Shown piece by piece: positions 7,998 to 16,489 of a stretch of DNA of 22,285 nt. Position 1 is the stretch's first letter. Each line of letters opens with the position of its first letter. The position numbers and the translations under genes are program-made. Origin of the DNA: JAAYRQ01 sp035647815 (GTDB lineage: Bacteria > Bacillota > Syntrophomonadia > Syntrophomonadales > Syntrophomonadaceae); assembly GCA_035647815.1 (NCBI GenBank), contig DASRMR010000018.1:1-22285 (forward strand). The letters run 5' to 3'. The notes below the pieces were generated by a model, which was not told the origin of the DNA, made no database searches, and saw only the letters and a list, made by a program, of their open reading frames with translations.

Positions 7998-9005
7998 TTA
8001 TTTAAGAATATTTTTATAAAGATTAATATAATCTTGGGTCATTCGTTCTTGACTGAATTTTTCTACTACCCAGTTGTGACAATCAATGCGGTTTAGGCTA
8101 GGAATTAAGTCGAGTTTTTCGCAGGCTTCTCTAACATTATTTACTAGAAATCCTGTTTCCTCATCCTTTATCACTTCAGACATAGATCCCTTATTAAAAG
8201 CGATTACTGGGGTACCAGATGCCATAGCTTCAACTACACTTAGACCGAATGGCTCTGCAAAATTAATAGGGTGTAATAATGTATAAGCCCCAGCTAACAA
8301 TTCTTTACGCTCTGCCGGACCTACTGATCCAAGATAAAAAACATTTTTATTATCTATGTGAGGAAGAACTTCGCGATTATAATATGCTTGATCTTGTATG
8401 ATTCCTGCTAGCAAAAGTTTCATTCCGTAATGTTGGGCGATTTCAATAGCTTCGGCTGTTCCCTTATCATGATGAATTCGTCCAAAATAAAGCAAGTAAT
8501 CTCCAACCGTACTTTCAAAGTTAAATTCATCGAGATCAATACCGTGATAAATGGTAGCAGCATAATCTAATTCGGGATTACGATCGGCATCACTTATAGA
8601 AACATAAAACCCATCAGCATTGTACTTGCGAAAAACTGGCAAGATCTTACTAGAGGAGAAACCGTGTATAGTAGTAACTACAGGCGTTTTCACTAAGCGG
8701 CTATAAGTCAAAGGTAAAAAATCATAATTATTATGAATAATATCAAAATTAGCAGCTTGTTCAAACAAATTAGAAATATGTAGAGATTCCCATACTTTAG
8801 GCTCGATGTTTTTATCTTCTTCATAAGGTGCTGGGCAGGTAGATTCAAGTTTACCGGCAGTAATAGAATCAGATGTAGCAAATAAGGTCACATCAATTCC
8901 TTGAGCTACCAAGCCTTCACACAACAAAGAAACTACTCTTTCCCATGGACCATAGTGGCGTGGTGGGGTTCTCCAAGCAATCGGGGATAGTAAAGCAATT
9001 TTCAT
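7998..9005 (-). CDS. Glycosyltransferase family 4 protein
   Basis: 335 residues with the two Rossmann halves of GT-B enzymes. The N-terminal domain has the MKIALLSPIAW strand and the YGPWERVV acceptor loop (18-25). DIIHNN (88-93) and TTIHG (111-115) are typical of GT4. The C-terminal donor domain has YFGRIHHDKG (173-182) and the retaining-GT Ex7E motif EPFGLSVVE (Glu251, Glu259). It should transfer a sugar from a nucleotide-sugar with retention; the acceptor is unknown. No signal or membrane helix, so cytoplasmic. It starts 4 bases after the stop of the upstream glycosidase and its AGGAG lies inside that gene's last codons, so the two are co-transcribed and probably translationally coupled. 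Confidence 0.88.
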   Translation of the reverse strand: MKIALLSPIAWRTPPRHYGPWERVVSLLCEGLVAQGIDVTLFATSDSITAGKLESTCPAPYEEDKNIEPKVWESLHISNLFEQAANFDIIHNNYDFLPLTYSRLVKTPVVTTIHGFSSSKILPVFRKYNADGFYVSISDADRNPELDYAATIYHGIDLDEFNFESTVGDYLLYFGRIHHDKGTAEAIEIAQHYGMKLLLAGIIQDQAYYNREVLPHIDNKNVFYLGSVGPAERKELLAGAYTLLHPINFAEPFGLSVVEAMASGTPVIAFNKGSMSEVIKDEETGFLVNNVREACEKLDLIPSLNRIDCHNWVVEKFSQERMTQDYINLYKNILK

Positions 9006-9009
9006 TTTA

Positions 9010-10230
9010 TTAAATCTCCTCAGTTTTTAAATATTCCTTATAAGTATTAAACATGGTTTTTAGATTTTCTTTAGGGTTAAGGTAAAACTCTTCTCGGTTA
9101 AACATTGATAACCATTGGGGAGCTTTATTACTTGCAGTAATTATTACAGGTTTAATCATCTTTTGCAAATATTGGGTGACCAACTTCGGTTTCCCATTAC
9201 TTTTAAACAAACCGAAATATCGCTCGTGTAGGTTTTCTTTTAGTGGCACCTGGTCCCAAAGCTTAAGGGAGTAGTCTCCAAAACACCAGCCCCAAGCTCC
9301 TATCATTCCAGCCTTAGCTAATTCCTTGATAGCCTTTTGATAATAGTCTTTTACTAACTCTTCTGACCAGATAGGACATTTCAAATTTGCTTTTTCATCG
9401 CTAGTTATATAAGGGGAGATAGTCGGAATACTTGGTGCCCCAAATTCTTGAAATAAAACTGGCTTATCTGCTAACCATAATGTAATTATTCCTAAAAAGG
9501 GTAATACCCAAACATCGAAAGGATCTTCAACCCAGTCTAAGTAAAAGGGGTAACCATGCATAACTACAAAATCACAATACTTAGCTACATCTTGTGGCCA
9601 GATATGTCGGTCTTCTTCTAAATCCTCGGCGTGCATGCCTAAAGTTACTAAATCATGACTACTTTTTTTTACAGTATTACTCATAATTTCCAGCCATCTT
9701 TGACCTTCCAAGCGATCTGTGGGGATATGACAATTAGAAGATTCATTGCCTAAATCATAAGCATAAATAGCTGCATGTCCTTTTAAGCTTTGTCCTACTT
9801 TTTCAATCTGTAAAACCTGAGCTTCTAATAAATCTGCTTCTTTATAAAAGTTTCTGATTTTTTGATAGGAAACACGGTTTTGGGAATAAACAGGAAAGCG
9901 AGATTTATCTAACTTAGTATCTAAGGCCCAGTAGGGCATCCAGTTGGCCCCACTCATATGGCCACAAAAAAAAGTAGGCATAAGTTTTAGCTTATATTTT
10001 AAAGCTAGGTCAGCTACTTGGCATAAGTAACCGATTTTATTAGTAGAAATTAAATTAGGTTCTGGCTGAAAGTCCTCCCAAGTTAAAAATATACGGACAT
10101 AATTTATATTGAATTCTGCTAGTTTTTTAAAATCTTCCTCTACCTCATCAGGATCGAAATCTTGCCACCAATACATAGCTTTATTAATCGGCCAATAATT
10201 AACCCCAAAAGTAAATTCATTGCTGCTCAT
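9010..10230 (-). CDS. Cytoplasmic clan-A glycoside hydrolase (cellulase/GH5-like)
   Basis: 406 residues forming a TIM-barrel glycosidase. FGVNYWPINKAMYWW (8-22) is the first strand, and NYVRIFLTWEDFQP (43-56) is typical of GH5/GH2-like barrels. YDLGNES holds the likely acid/base Glu163, preceded by Asn. VLFQEFG holds the likely nucleophile Glu262. Both lie at strand ends 4 and 7, as clan GH-A requires, and imply a retaining mechanism. There is no signal peptide, so the enzyme should act in the cytoplasm, unlike secreted cellulases. It is the first gene of a unit with the GT4 gene, suggesting both act on the same internal glycan, glycoside or compatible solute; this is inference. AAAGGAG lies 8 bases before the ATG. 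The exact GH family is uncertain. Confidence 0.82.
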   Translation of the reverse strand: MSSNEFTFGVNYWPINKAMYWWQDFDPDEVEEDFKKLAEFNINYVRIFLTWEDFQPEPNLISTNKIGYLCQVADLALKYKLKLMPTFFCGHMSGANWMPYWALDTKLDKSRFPVYSQNRVSYQKIRNFYKEADLLEAQVLQIEKVGQSLKGHAAIYAYDLGNESSNCHIPTDRLEGQRWLEIMSNTVKKSSHDLVTLGMHAEDLEEDRHIWPQDVAKYCDFVVMHGYPFYLDWVEDPFDVWVLPFLGIITLWLADKPVLFQEFGAPSIPTISPYITSDEKANLKCPIWSEELVKDYYQKAIKELAKAGMIGAWGWCFGDYSLKLWDQVPLKENLHERYFGLFKSNGKPKLVTQYLQKMIKPVIITASNKAPQWLSMFNREEFYLNPKENLKTMFNTYKEYLKTEEI

Positions 10231-10315
10231 ATTATTACTCCTTTACATTGCATTAACCATTTTGAGCATGAAGACATCTTGCGGTCGGCACTGTGGGCAA
10301 AGCCCACTTGGGTTT

Positions 10316-10445
10316 GACGCAGACTAACGCGGATTATTTAGGACTTACGCAGAATTTCTTTAGATAAAAAGCGACCAAAGGTCGCTCTAAAAATTAAAAA
10401 GAAAAGTCCGCGAAACTCTTAAACAGTCTGCGCCAGTCCGCGTCT
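10316..10445. repeat. Degenerate intergenic repeat with CGCAGACT/CGCGGACT modules
   Basis: GACGCAGACTAACGCGGATT (10316-10335) is matched, as an imperfect inverted copy, by the segment ending at about 10445 (AGTCTGCGCCAGTCCGCGTC). Two further related modules, GGACTTACGCAGAATTTC and AGTCCGCGAAACTC, lie between them. The GC-rich composition contrasts with the AT-rich surroundings. I recognise this as a widespread type of intergenic module rather than a gene. A second hairpin, GTGGGC-AAA-GCCCAC, lies just outside at 10293-10307. Confidence 0.6.
10366..10386 (-). terminator. Probable intrinsic terminator after the VanW gene
   Basis: On the minus strand AGCGACC-TTT-GGTCGCT makes a 7-bp GC-rich stem followed by TTTT. 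It lies about 95 bases past the VanW stop, inside the repeat region. The three-base loop is tight. Confidence 0.55.
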
Positions 10446-10481
10446 ATCATTCCCCCCGCCGATTGAAGAATTACCTCCTCA

Positions 10482-11501
10482 TCACTCCCGAAAGACCCCA
10501 GTAACCACATATTCACCTACTACCTTTGCCATCAATCTAACTGGATATTCATAATTATTTTGAAATTTAAAATCAATTGCACCCCATGCAACCGAGGCAT
10601 CTAGATTTGGAGGGACATATGCTACTTTGAGGCTATGTGGAGACCTTTCCAGGACAGGTAGATTAGCATTGAGTGCCATATTATATAAGGTGCTAGAGAC
10701 TTGGCAGATTCCGCCTCCTAGACCTGGTACGACTTTTTTACCTACAAATATTGGAGCCGCTTGATATCCCTTACTAGTAGTTCTTTGGCCAACAGCCTTA
10801 TTAAAGGAAAAGGTTTTTCCGGGTGAGATTATCATATTATCAATAGCTTTTGTAGCTAATTCTATATTATTAGTACGAGAAATAGAACTATTTGTCAAGC
10901 TAGTATAATATCCGCCTAAGAGATGTGATTTCTCATATAAAACGGAGAAATCATTTATATCATGCAAATTACCCCATACAGGAAGATTAACTGGGGGGAT
11001 TAATTCTTCTTGACTTGCACATTTGTCACACGAAAGATCATTTAATTCGGCAAGGCTAGTAGATAAATAATATGTTCTATGATTAGGACAATAAGTTATG
11101 AAATAACCTAGCTCTTCTACTATGAAACGTAAGGGGATATACATATCATTGTCTATTAATATAGGTGGAGTTTCTAAAGTGTTAATTTGTGATTCCGTAA
11201 AAACTGTCAGCATATTTGTTGTAAAACACCAATATTTATCTTCTTCTATAAGAAAGATGTGGTTATTATGAGACCATTCTATAGAAAAAGGAAATATCTT
11301 AGCAAGTTCAGTAGATGAGATCATGCTATATTCAGAGTCGTTTATGAAAAGCTTAGCGGTAGATTCTTGTCCACCAATATTAAAAACATAATCTTTAGCA
11401 GGTAAAACAACGGAAGATTCTGCAGCAAATACTTCTCCACCAAAGTAAAACAAAGTCAATAGTACTAGACTCGCAATTAAAAAAATGTTTTTAAATTTCA
11501 T
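10482..11501 (-). CDS. Secreted VanW family protein with copper-amine-oxidase-like N-terminal domain
   Basis: 339 residues. Residues 1-26 are a signal peptide (Lys-rich start, hydrophobic core, cleavage near VFAA). Residues about 37-150 resemble the small copper-amine-oxidase N-terminal domain (INDSEYSMISSTELAKIF, then ILIDNDMYIPLRFIVEELG), a beta-rich wall-associated module in Clostridia. The VanW domain spans about 205-335, from ISRTNNIELATKAIDNMIISPGKTFSFN through the Cys-containing GGGICQVSSTLYN (262-274) to RSPHS and AIDFKFQNNYEYPVRL. VanW proteins are linked to the cell wall, but their chemistry is not settled to my knowledge. A linker CDKC (158-161) could form a disulfide or bind a metal. 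AGGGGAGG supports the ATG. There is no van resistance cluster here, so it is a housekeeping paralogue. Confidence 0.87.
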   Translation of the reverse strand: MKFKNIFLIASLVLLTLFYFGGEVFAAESSVVLPAKDYVFNIGGQESTAKLFINDSEYSMISSTELAKIFPFSIEWSHNNHIFLIEEDKYWCFTTNMLTVFTESQINTLETPPILIDNDMYIPLRFIVEELGYFITYCPNHRTYYLSTSLAELNDLSCDKCASQEELIPPVNLPVWGNLHDINDFSVLYEKSHLLGGYYTSLTNSSISRTNNIELATKAIDNMIISPGKTFSFNKAVGQRTTSKGYQAAPIFVGKKVVPGLGGGICQVSSTLYNMALNANLPVLERSPHSLKVAYVPPNLDASVAWGAIDFKFQNNYEYPVRLMAKVVGEYVVTGVFRE

Positions 11502-11721
11502 TATTATCCTCCCCTAATTTTGTTAAACTAATGACATGTTTATTCAGGGAGAGGAAAATGTATTCCTAAGTAAATTTGGAACAAAAACACAAGGATTATA
11601 GTTTAGTGCAACTTGTTTTACTCGAGTTTTTTAAGACTTAGATTACAATAAAAAGCAGGTTTTGCGCGGGATATGTTATAGTAAATTTAGTTTGTTGCTT
11701 AAAATAAAAGGAGGAAAAGTT

Positions 11722-13353
11722 TTGTCAATACCGGAATTTAATAGTATGGGTCTAAAGTCTGACCTACTGACCATGATTAACAAGAAAGGATTTGATGAGC
11801 CTACACCTATTCAGGTTAAAACTATCCCGCTAGTCATGGCAGGTTTTGATATTATAGGACAGGCCCAAACCGGAACAGGAAAAACTGCTGCATTTGGACT
11901 TCCTATCTTAAACCAGATAACTAAAGGTGCCGGAACCCAAGCTTTAGTTTTATGTCCTACTAGAGAACTGGCAGTTCAAGTTAGTAAAGAAATATTGTTT
12001 TTGGGACACCTTATGCAAATCAGGTCATTACCAATATATGGTGGACAATCGATTGAAAGACAAATACAAGAATTAAAAAGAGGTCCAGAAATAGTAGTAG
12101 CTACTACAGGGAGATTATTAGACCATATGAGAAGAAAGACTATTTCTTTATCTGAGTTGCAATTTGTAGTAATAGATGAAGCAGATGAAATGCTAGATAT
12201 GGGCTTCTTTCCCGATATAGAAATGGTGTTAAAGAGTTGTCCTACGAAGAGACAAACCCTGCTTTTTTCAGCAACTTTAGCACCAGAAGTTCGCAGTTTA
12301 GGAACACGGTTTTTAACTAATTCTAAAATCGTTGCAATTCCATCGACAGCAAAGAATATCCCGGAAATAGATCAAAGCTATTATAAGGTTAACCCAGCTT
12401 TTAAAATAGAAAGTATAGATCAAATAATGAGAATGGAAAATCCGGCTATTAGTTTAGTATTCTGTCGGACTAGAAAAGGTGTTGATAAACTAGCTAGAAG
12501 GCTAAAAATGCTGGGGCACGATACTGATGCACTACATGGCGATATGTCACAAAGGGAAAGAGATATGGTCATGCATCGTTTTCGTAATAAAAAAACTAAG
12601 GTTTTAATAGCTACTGACATTGCGGCACGCGGACTAGATATTAGTCATGTTACACATGTATTTAATTATGATATACCTGAGGATTGCGAAGGTTATGTAC
12701 ATCGTATCGGAAGAACTGGGAGAGCTGGTAAGACGGGTACAGCTATAACCCTGGTAGAACCAGATCAATTTAGACATTTGAGAGCTATTGAAAGATTTAC
12801 TGGTAAGCCTATCGCCCAAGAAAGTCTAGGTTCTGCCCCCAATAAGACTGAATTTCTCAAAACTAATTTAGATAACAGGCTAAAGAATTTAAACCAGCAA
12901 AAACCAGTTATTTATGAAAAGCTGGCTAAGGAACTTTTGCAAAAATATGATACTGAAGATTTAGTAACTAGCCTAATTACATTAGTTTTAGGCGAGTTTC
13001 AGGAAGCCGAAATTAGAGAGTTTAAAGAAACAAGACAAGTAAGAAAATCGCCTCCACCTATAAAACCTAGAGAAGTTAGGGAAATCAAGGAAGTAGATAT
13101 AGTAAATATCGAAATACCAATAGGTAAAAGATCAGTTAAAAATAAAAGACAATTAATAGATTATATTTTAACTAATACTTCTCTTTCAGAAACACAAATA
13201 GGAGAAATAGAAATAGAAGATAGTTTTACTATTATTGAAATACCTATGAAAAAGGTTGATGAAGTGTATAATGCCTTTTCTTACTTTAAATCAGGATGGT
13301 CTAAGGTTAATAAAGAAGAACATTATAGACCCCGCGTTCCTATTTCGAAATAA
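11722..13353 (+). CDS. DEAD-box ATP-dependent RNA helicase with DbpA-type RNA-binding tail
   Basis: 543 residues from the chosen TTG start. AAGGAGG (11708-11714) sits 7 bases before it; a frame extension to TTG 11662 has no ribosome binding site and adds 20 non-conserved residues. Helicase motifs occur in order (numbered from TTG): Q motif GFDEPTPIQ (23-31), AQTGTGKT (48-55), PTREL (79-83), DEAD (152-155), SAT (183-185), and RGLDIS and HRIGRTGR (327-334). The C-terminal 75 residues, from IGKRSVKNKRQLIDYI, look like the small RRM-fold DbpA/CsdA RNA-binding domain, which targets rRNA or structured RNA. Likely roles are ribosome assembly or cold-stress RNA unwinding. It heads an operon with the ABC pair 13 bases downstream. 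Confidence 0.93.
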   Translation: MSIPEFNSMGLKSDLLTMINKKGFDEPTPIQVKTIPLVMAGFDIIGQAQTGTGKTAAFGLPILNQITKGAGTQALVLCPTRELAVQVSKEILFLGHLMQIRSLPIYGGQSIERQIQELKRGPEIVVATTGRLLDHMRRKTISLSELQFVVIDEADEMLDMGFFPDIEMVLKSCPTKRQTLLFSATLAPEVRSLGTRFLTNSKIVAIPSTAKNIPEIDQSYYKVNPAFKIESIDQIMRMENPAISLVFCRTRKGVDKLARRLKMLGHDTDALHGDMSQRERDMVMHRFRNKKTKVLIATDIAARGLDISHVTHVFNYDIPEDCEGYVHRIGRTGRAGKTGTAITLVEPDQFRHLRAIERFTGKPIAQESLGSAPNKTEFLKTNLDNRLKNLNQQKPVIYEKLAKELLQKYDTEDLVTSLITLVLGEFQEAEIREFKETRQVRKSPPPIKPREVREIKEVDIVNIEIPIGKRSVKNKRQLIDYILTNTSLSETQIGEIEIEDSFTIIEIPMKKVDEVYNAFSYFKSGWSKVNKEEHYRPRVPISK

Positions 13354-13366
13354 CTTAGGGGGATAA

Positions 13367-14035
13367 ATGAAAGAACTTTTAAGTTTCCAAGATTTATATT
13401 ATAAATTTGATAATAATCAAAGGTTTGTTAAAGAGTCGGGCATACTTTTTTCTAGTCAAGTATTAGTTTTACAAGGTCCATCTGGGGCAGGTAAATCTAC
13501 TTTACTTAAAATACTAGCTAGACTTATTAAACCAGATAGTGCGACAGTTTTTTTTCAAGGTAAGGACTGGAAGACCTTTTCCCCTAATGAATGGCGTCTC
13601 AATATTAACTATGTGGCTCAACAGCCTATTATATTTGAAGGTAGTGTAAAAGATAATCTGTTATTACCTTATAATCTTAAACTAGTTAGTGAAAAAAAAC
13701 AGCCTCCTACTATGGAAATAATAGAGGATTATTTGGAGCGCTTAGGATTAAGTACGAAGATACTTAATCAATCTGCTAAGACCTTGTCAGGTGGGGAAAA
13801 AGCTCGTATAGCAATTCTAAGGGCTGTTTTGCTTGAACCTAAAATATTATTGTTAGATGAGCCATCTGCATATTTAGATGGTGAAAACAAGGAAATAGTC
13901 ATGTCTTTTTTTAATGATTGGTTAATGCAAGACAAACGAGGCATAGCGATGGTCACGCATAGTCAAAAAGATTTAAACTATATTAACAATTATACTACAC
14001 TTAATATTACTCCTAGGAGGCATGAAATTGGATAA
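13367..14035 (+). CDS. ABC transporter ATP-binding protein, FetA/YbbL-like
   Basis: 222 residues, a single nucleotide-binding domain. Walker A is GPSGAGKST (37-45), the Q-loop is AQQP (84-87), the signature is LSGGE (140-144), Walker B is ILLLDEP (160-166) and the switch His is 198 (THSQ). The short length and the partner gene (UPF0014/FetB type) point to the E. coli FetA-FetB pair, described as an iron exporter active in oxidative stress; the metal is inferred by family. The ribosome binding site GGGGGA is only about 3 bases from the ATG. The gene follows the helicase by 13 bases and overlaps the permease gene. Confidence 0.88.
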   Translation: MKELLSFQDLYYKFDNNQRFVKESGILFSSQVLVLQGPSGAGKSTLLKILARLIKPDSATVFFQGKDWKTFSPNEWRLNINYVAQQPIIFEGSVKDNLLLPYNLKLVSEKKQPPTMEIIEDYLERLGLSTKILNQSAKTLSGGEKARIAILRAVLLEPKILLLDEPSAYLDGENKEIVMSFFNDWLMQDKRGIAMVTHSQKDLNYINNYTTLNITPRRHEIG

Positions 14036-14825
14036 TAGCGGATATGTACTCATTTCTAATGGACAGCTTTTATTAAGTGTTAGCCTAATAGTAATAACTG
14101 GTGTTATATCAGCTTTTTTAAAACTAGGATTATTTAAAACACTAATATGGGCTACGATTAGAGCTTTTGTTCAGTTAACTTTAATCGGTTATGTATTAAC
14201 TTTCATTTTTGATCTTAACAATATATTTGTGATTATTATTTTGCTTTTACTTATGTGTTTTATTGCTAGTCGAGAAGCGAGTAAAAGGGTTAATAAAGCC
14301 CCGCAGAGTACCAATCTTATGGCTTTTATAGCTTTAACTGCGAGTACCTTTCTAGTCGTTAGTGTAGTAATAGGCTTGATTATAACCCCTAAACCATGGT
14401 ATTCGGCCTCTGTAGTGATACCGATATTTGGCATGATTTTGGGCAATTCTATGAGTGGGATTGCTCTATCTTTAGATAGAATGTATAGCGAAGTTAATTC
14501 CCATGTAGAAGAGGTAGAACAATTATTATGTTTTGGTGCTACACCATGGGAGTCAGTTCAAGAACATGTAAGAGATGCTTTCAAGGCGGGCATGACACCA
14601 ATAATAAATTCCTTAATGGTAGTCGGTTTAGTTAGTCTGCCAGGTATGATGACTGGACAAATATTAGCCGGTATGGAAGTTCATACTGCGGTACGTTATC
14701 AGTTTGTAATTATGATAATGATTGCTGCAGCTGTAGCTATCGGTTGCCTAATTCTGATAGGACTATCGTACAAAAAGATGTTTACCGAAGACATGGCTTT
14801 AGTACAATCTATGAGAAATAATTAA
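14028..14825 (+). CDS. ABC transporter permease, FetB/YbbM (UPF0014) family
   Basis: About 265 residues with roughly 6-7 membrane helices. Family motifs (numbered from ATG 14022) are RAFVQL (47-52), IPIFGMILGNSM (133-144), an amphipathic cytoplasmic stretch ATPWESVQEHVRDAFKAGMTPIIN, and SLPGMMTGQILAG (205-217). It is the membrane half of the transporter encoded with the upstream ATPase, probably exporting iron or another metal. The ATG at 14022 would be only one base from AGGAGG (14015-14020); the in-frame TTG at 14028 is 7 bases away, matching other TTG starts here, so I prefer it. The gene overlaps the ATPase gene by 8-14 bases, indicating coupled translation. It ends at a palindromic terminator. 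Confidence 0.88.
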   Translation: MDNSGYVLISNGQLLLSVSLIVITGVISAFLKLGLFKTLIWATIRAFVQLTLIGYVLTFIFDLNNIFVIIILLLLMCFIASREASKRVNKAPQSTNLMAFIALTASTFLVVSVVIGLIITPKPWYSASVVIPIFGMILGNSMSGIALSLDRMYSEVNSHVEEVEQLLCFGATPWESVQEHVRDAFKAGMTPIINSLMVVGLVSLPGMMTGQILAGMEVHTAVRYQFVIMIMIAAAVAIGCLILIGLSYKKMFTEDMALVQSMRNN

Positions 14826-14852
14826 AGGGTATCAACTTAAGTTGATACCCTT
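14825..14852. terminator. Palindromic bidirectional terminator
   Basis: AAGGGTATCAACTT (14825-14838) and AAGTTGATACCCTT (14839-14852) are exact reverse complements. The palindrome starts on the permease stop codon and lies 14 bases before the end of the convergent chemoreceptor gene. The T-tracts on both sides are short, so efficiency is uncertain. Confidence 0.7.
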
Positions 14853-14865
14853 ACTTATGTAATCG

Positions 14866-16374
14866 TCAAGCCTCACTCATATAACTAGATTGTTTTCTTA
14901 ATTGTTCAGACATTAGCTGCAGATTTTGAATAGCTAAGCCTGTACTTTCTAACATACCCATCTGGTCGCTAGTTATTGCACTTACTTCTTCAGTTGCAGC
15001 AGCTAATTGTTGAGATCCAGAAGCAACAGTTTCTATCGAATTACCTATTTCATCACCTGAAGCTATTAATTCTTCAACTACAGCTGATATTTCTTGAACT
15101 GAAGCATCAATAATTACTGAGTGCCTATCAATACGATCAAACAATGTATAACCGTTTCTCACTGCTTCTGCCTGTTCGGAAAAAGCCTGACTAGTTTCCT
15201 CAATTTTACTTGTAGTTTCCTTAGTATTTAGTTCAACCATATTAATTATTTTATAAATACTAGCAGCAGCAGTAGCTGATTCATCTGCAAGTTTTCGTAC
15301 TTCATCAGCAACAACGGCAAAACCCCTACCTGATTCACCAGCTCTGGCAGCTTCAATCGCTGCATTTAAGGCTAACATTCCGGTTTGGTCAGCAATATTA
15401 GATATAGTCTCTATTATATGACCTATTTGTGCTGACTGTTCATTAAGTAGCCTCATAGATGATGTAGCACCTTCATTAGCTTCCAAAGTTGTTTCTAAAG
15501 TCTTCGTTTGATTTTGCATAGTTGTTCGGCCTTCCTCAACTATTTGTACAAAATCAGTAGAAACAGTGTTCATCTGGTTAACACTTTCACCAATATTACT
15601 CAATGCTTTAAGCATCTCGTCTATAGTAGTAGAAGTTTGTTCTGAAGCTACTGCTTGAGTTTGGCAAGTAGTAGCTATTTCTTCAACACTAGTATTAATC
15701 TGTTCAAAAGCTTGTAGTGAATTTTCGTTACCAGCTAATAAATCTGTAGTAGCTTGTGATAATTGATTAGAATTAGTATTAATAAGTTCTGCTTCATTTT
15801 TCAATTTAGCTCCATAATCTTTAGCTATCTGTTCACGATCTACAGCTAATAATATTAATTCTTCAGTCGCTTTAGCACCCATTATGGCAGCAGCAGATGT
15901 AAACAAAAGAGTTATGTATCTAATTGCTAAAACTTTGGGTTCGACCATTAAAAACGGTAAGGCCTGTAAAAGTACGATATCTCCTATAATGCAAAGTAAA
16001 GCAGTAAATATAGTTAGTTTTACATCGAAGTAAAATAATGAAAAAATTATTACTATATAAAGCATATTAACTGTTTCGATGGCAGGAGAAATAATTCTAC
16101 CAGCCATAATAATAGAAAAGGAAACCATAACCATGAGCAGTTTAGTCCAAGCTGCTGACGGATTTCGTTTAATGATAAGTGAAGATATAGCTACTAAAGA
16201 TATCCAAAATACTACATAGGATGTCATAACGGGTATGGTGAAATTCTCACTCGTATGTCCGGCCAAATAAGTACCAATAGTACCAATAGTAATTAAAGAG
16301 CCGATGATGATTAATATTTTTATAGCCCTATTGTGATTACTAATCATATTTTGCTCCATTAAACTATATTCCAT
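14866..16374 (-). CDS. Methyl-accepting chemotaxis protein with a membrane-embedded N-terminal region
   Basis: 502 residues from the chosen ATG at 16374, which lies 7 bases after AGGAGGC; the longer frame from 16407 has no SD and would include it. The N-terminal half has six predicted membrane helices (about residues 18-39, 48-69, 78-95, 103-117, 119-142, 150-168) with very short loops and no extracytoplasmic sensor domain. No HAMP domain is evident. A long coiled-coil signalling domain follows. Its conserved tip ISNIADQTGMLALNAAIEAA, then RAGESGRGFAVVADEVRKLA, at about 324-364 binds CheA/CheW. No C-terminal CheR tether pentapeptide is seen. It may sense a membrane-soluble or membrane-energy signal. 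No other che gene is in the window. Confidence 0.9.
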   Translation of the reverse strand: MEYSLMEQNMISNHNRAIKILIIIGSLITIGTIGTYLAGHTSENFTIPVMTSYVVFWISLVAISSLIIKRNPSAAWTKLLMVMVSFSIIMAGRIISPAIETVNMLYIVIIFSLFYFDVKLTIFTALLCIIGDIVLLQALPFLMVEPKVLAIRYITLLFTSAAAIMGAKATEELILLAVDREQIAKDYGAKLKNEAELINTNSNQLSQATTDLLAGNENSLQAFEQINTSVEEIATTCQTQAVASEQTSTTIDEMLKALSNIGESVNQMNTVSTDFVQIVEEGRTTMQNQTKTLETTLEANEGATSSMRLLNEQSAQIGHIIETISNIADQTGMLALNAAIEAARAGESGRGFAVVADEVRKLADESATAAASIYKIINMVELNTKETTSKIEETSQAFSEQAEAVRNGYTLFDRIDRHSVIIDASVQEISAVVEELIASGDEIGNSIETVASGSQQLAAATEEVSAITSDQMGMLESTGLAIQNLQLMSEQLRKQSSYMSEA

Positions 16375-16489
16375 TAATATGCCTCCTAATTTCAATATAT
16401 ATTTCATTTAAATGTAACTTTAGATATAATATACCACAAAAACCGATTATATAATTAAGAATCATCCGTAAATGTAATATAATTACAAG

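Noticed and set aside
10260..10480. Possible structured RNA or riboswitch before the GT4/glycosidase unit
   Set aside because: The hairpins and modules fit an intergenic repeat plus the VanW terminator better; no known riboswitch core was recognised.
10482..11501. Vancomycin-resistance locus
   Set aside because: VanW-domain proteins are common outside resistance clusters and no vanH, vanA/B, vanX, vanR or vanS gene is present.
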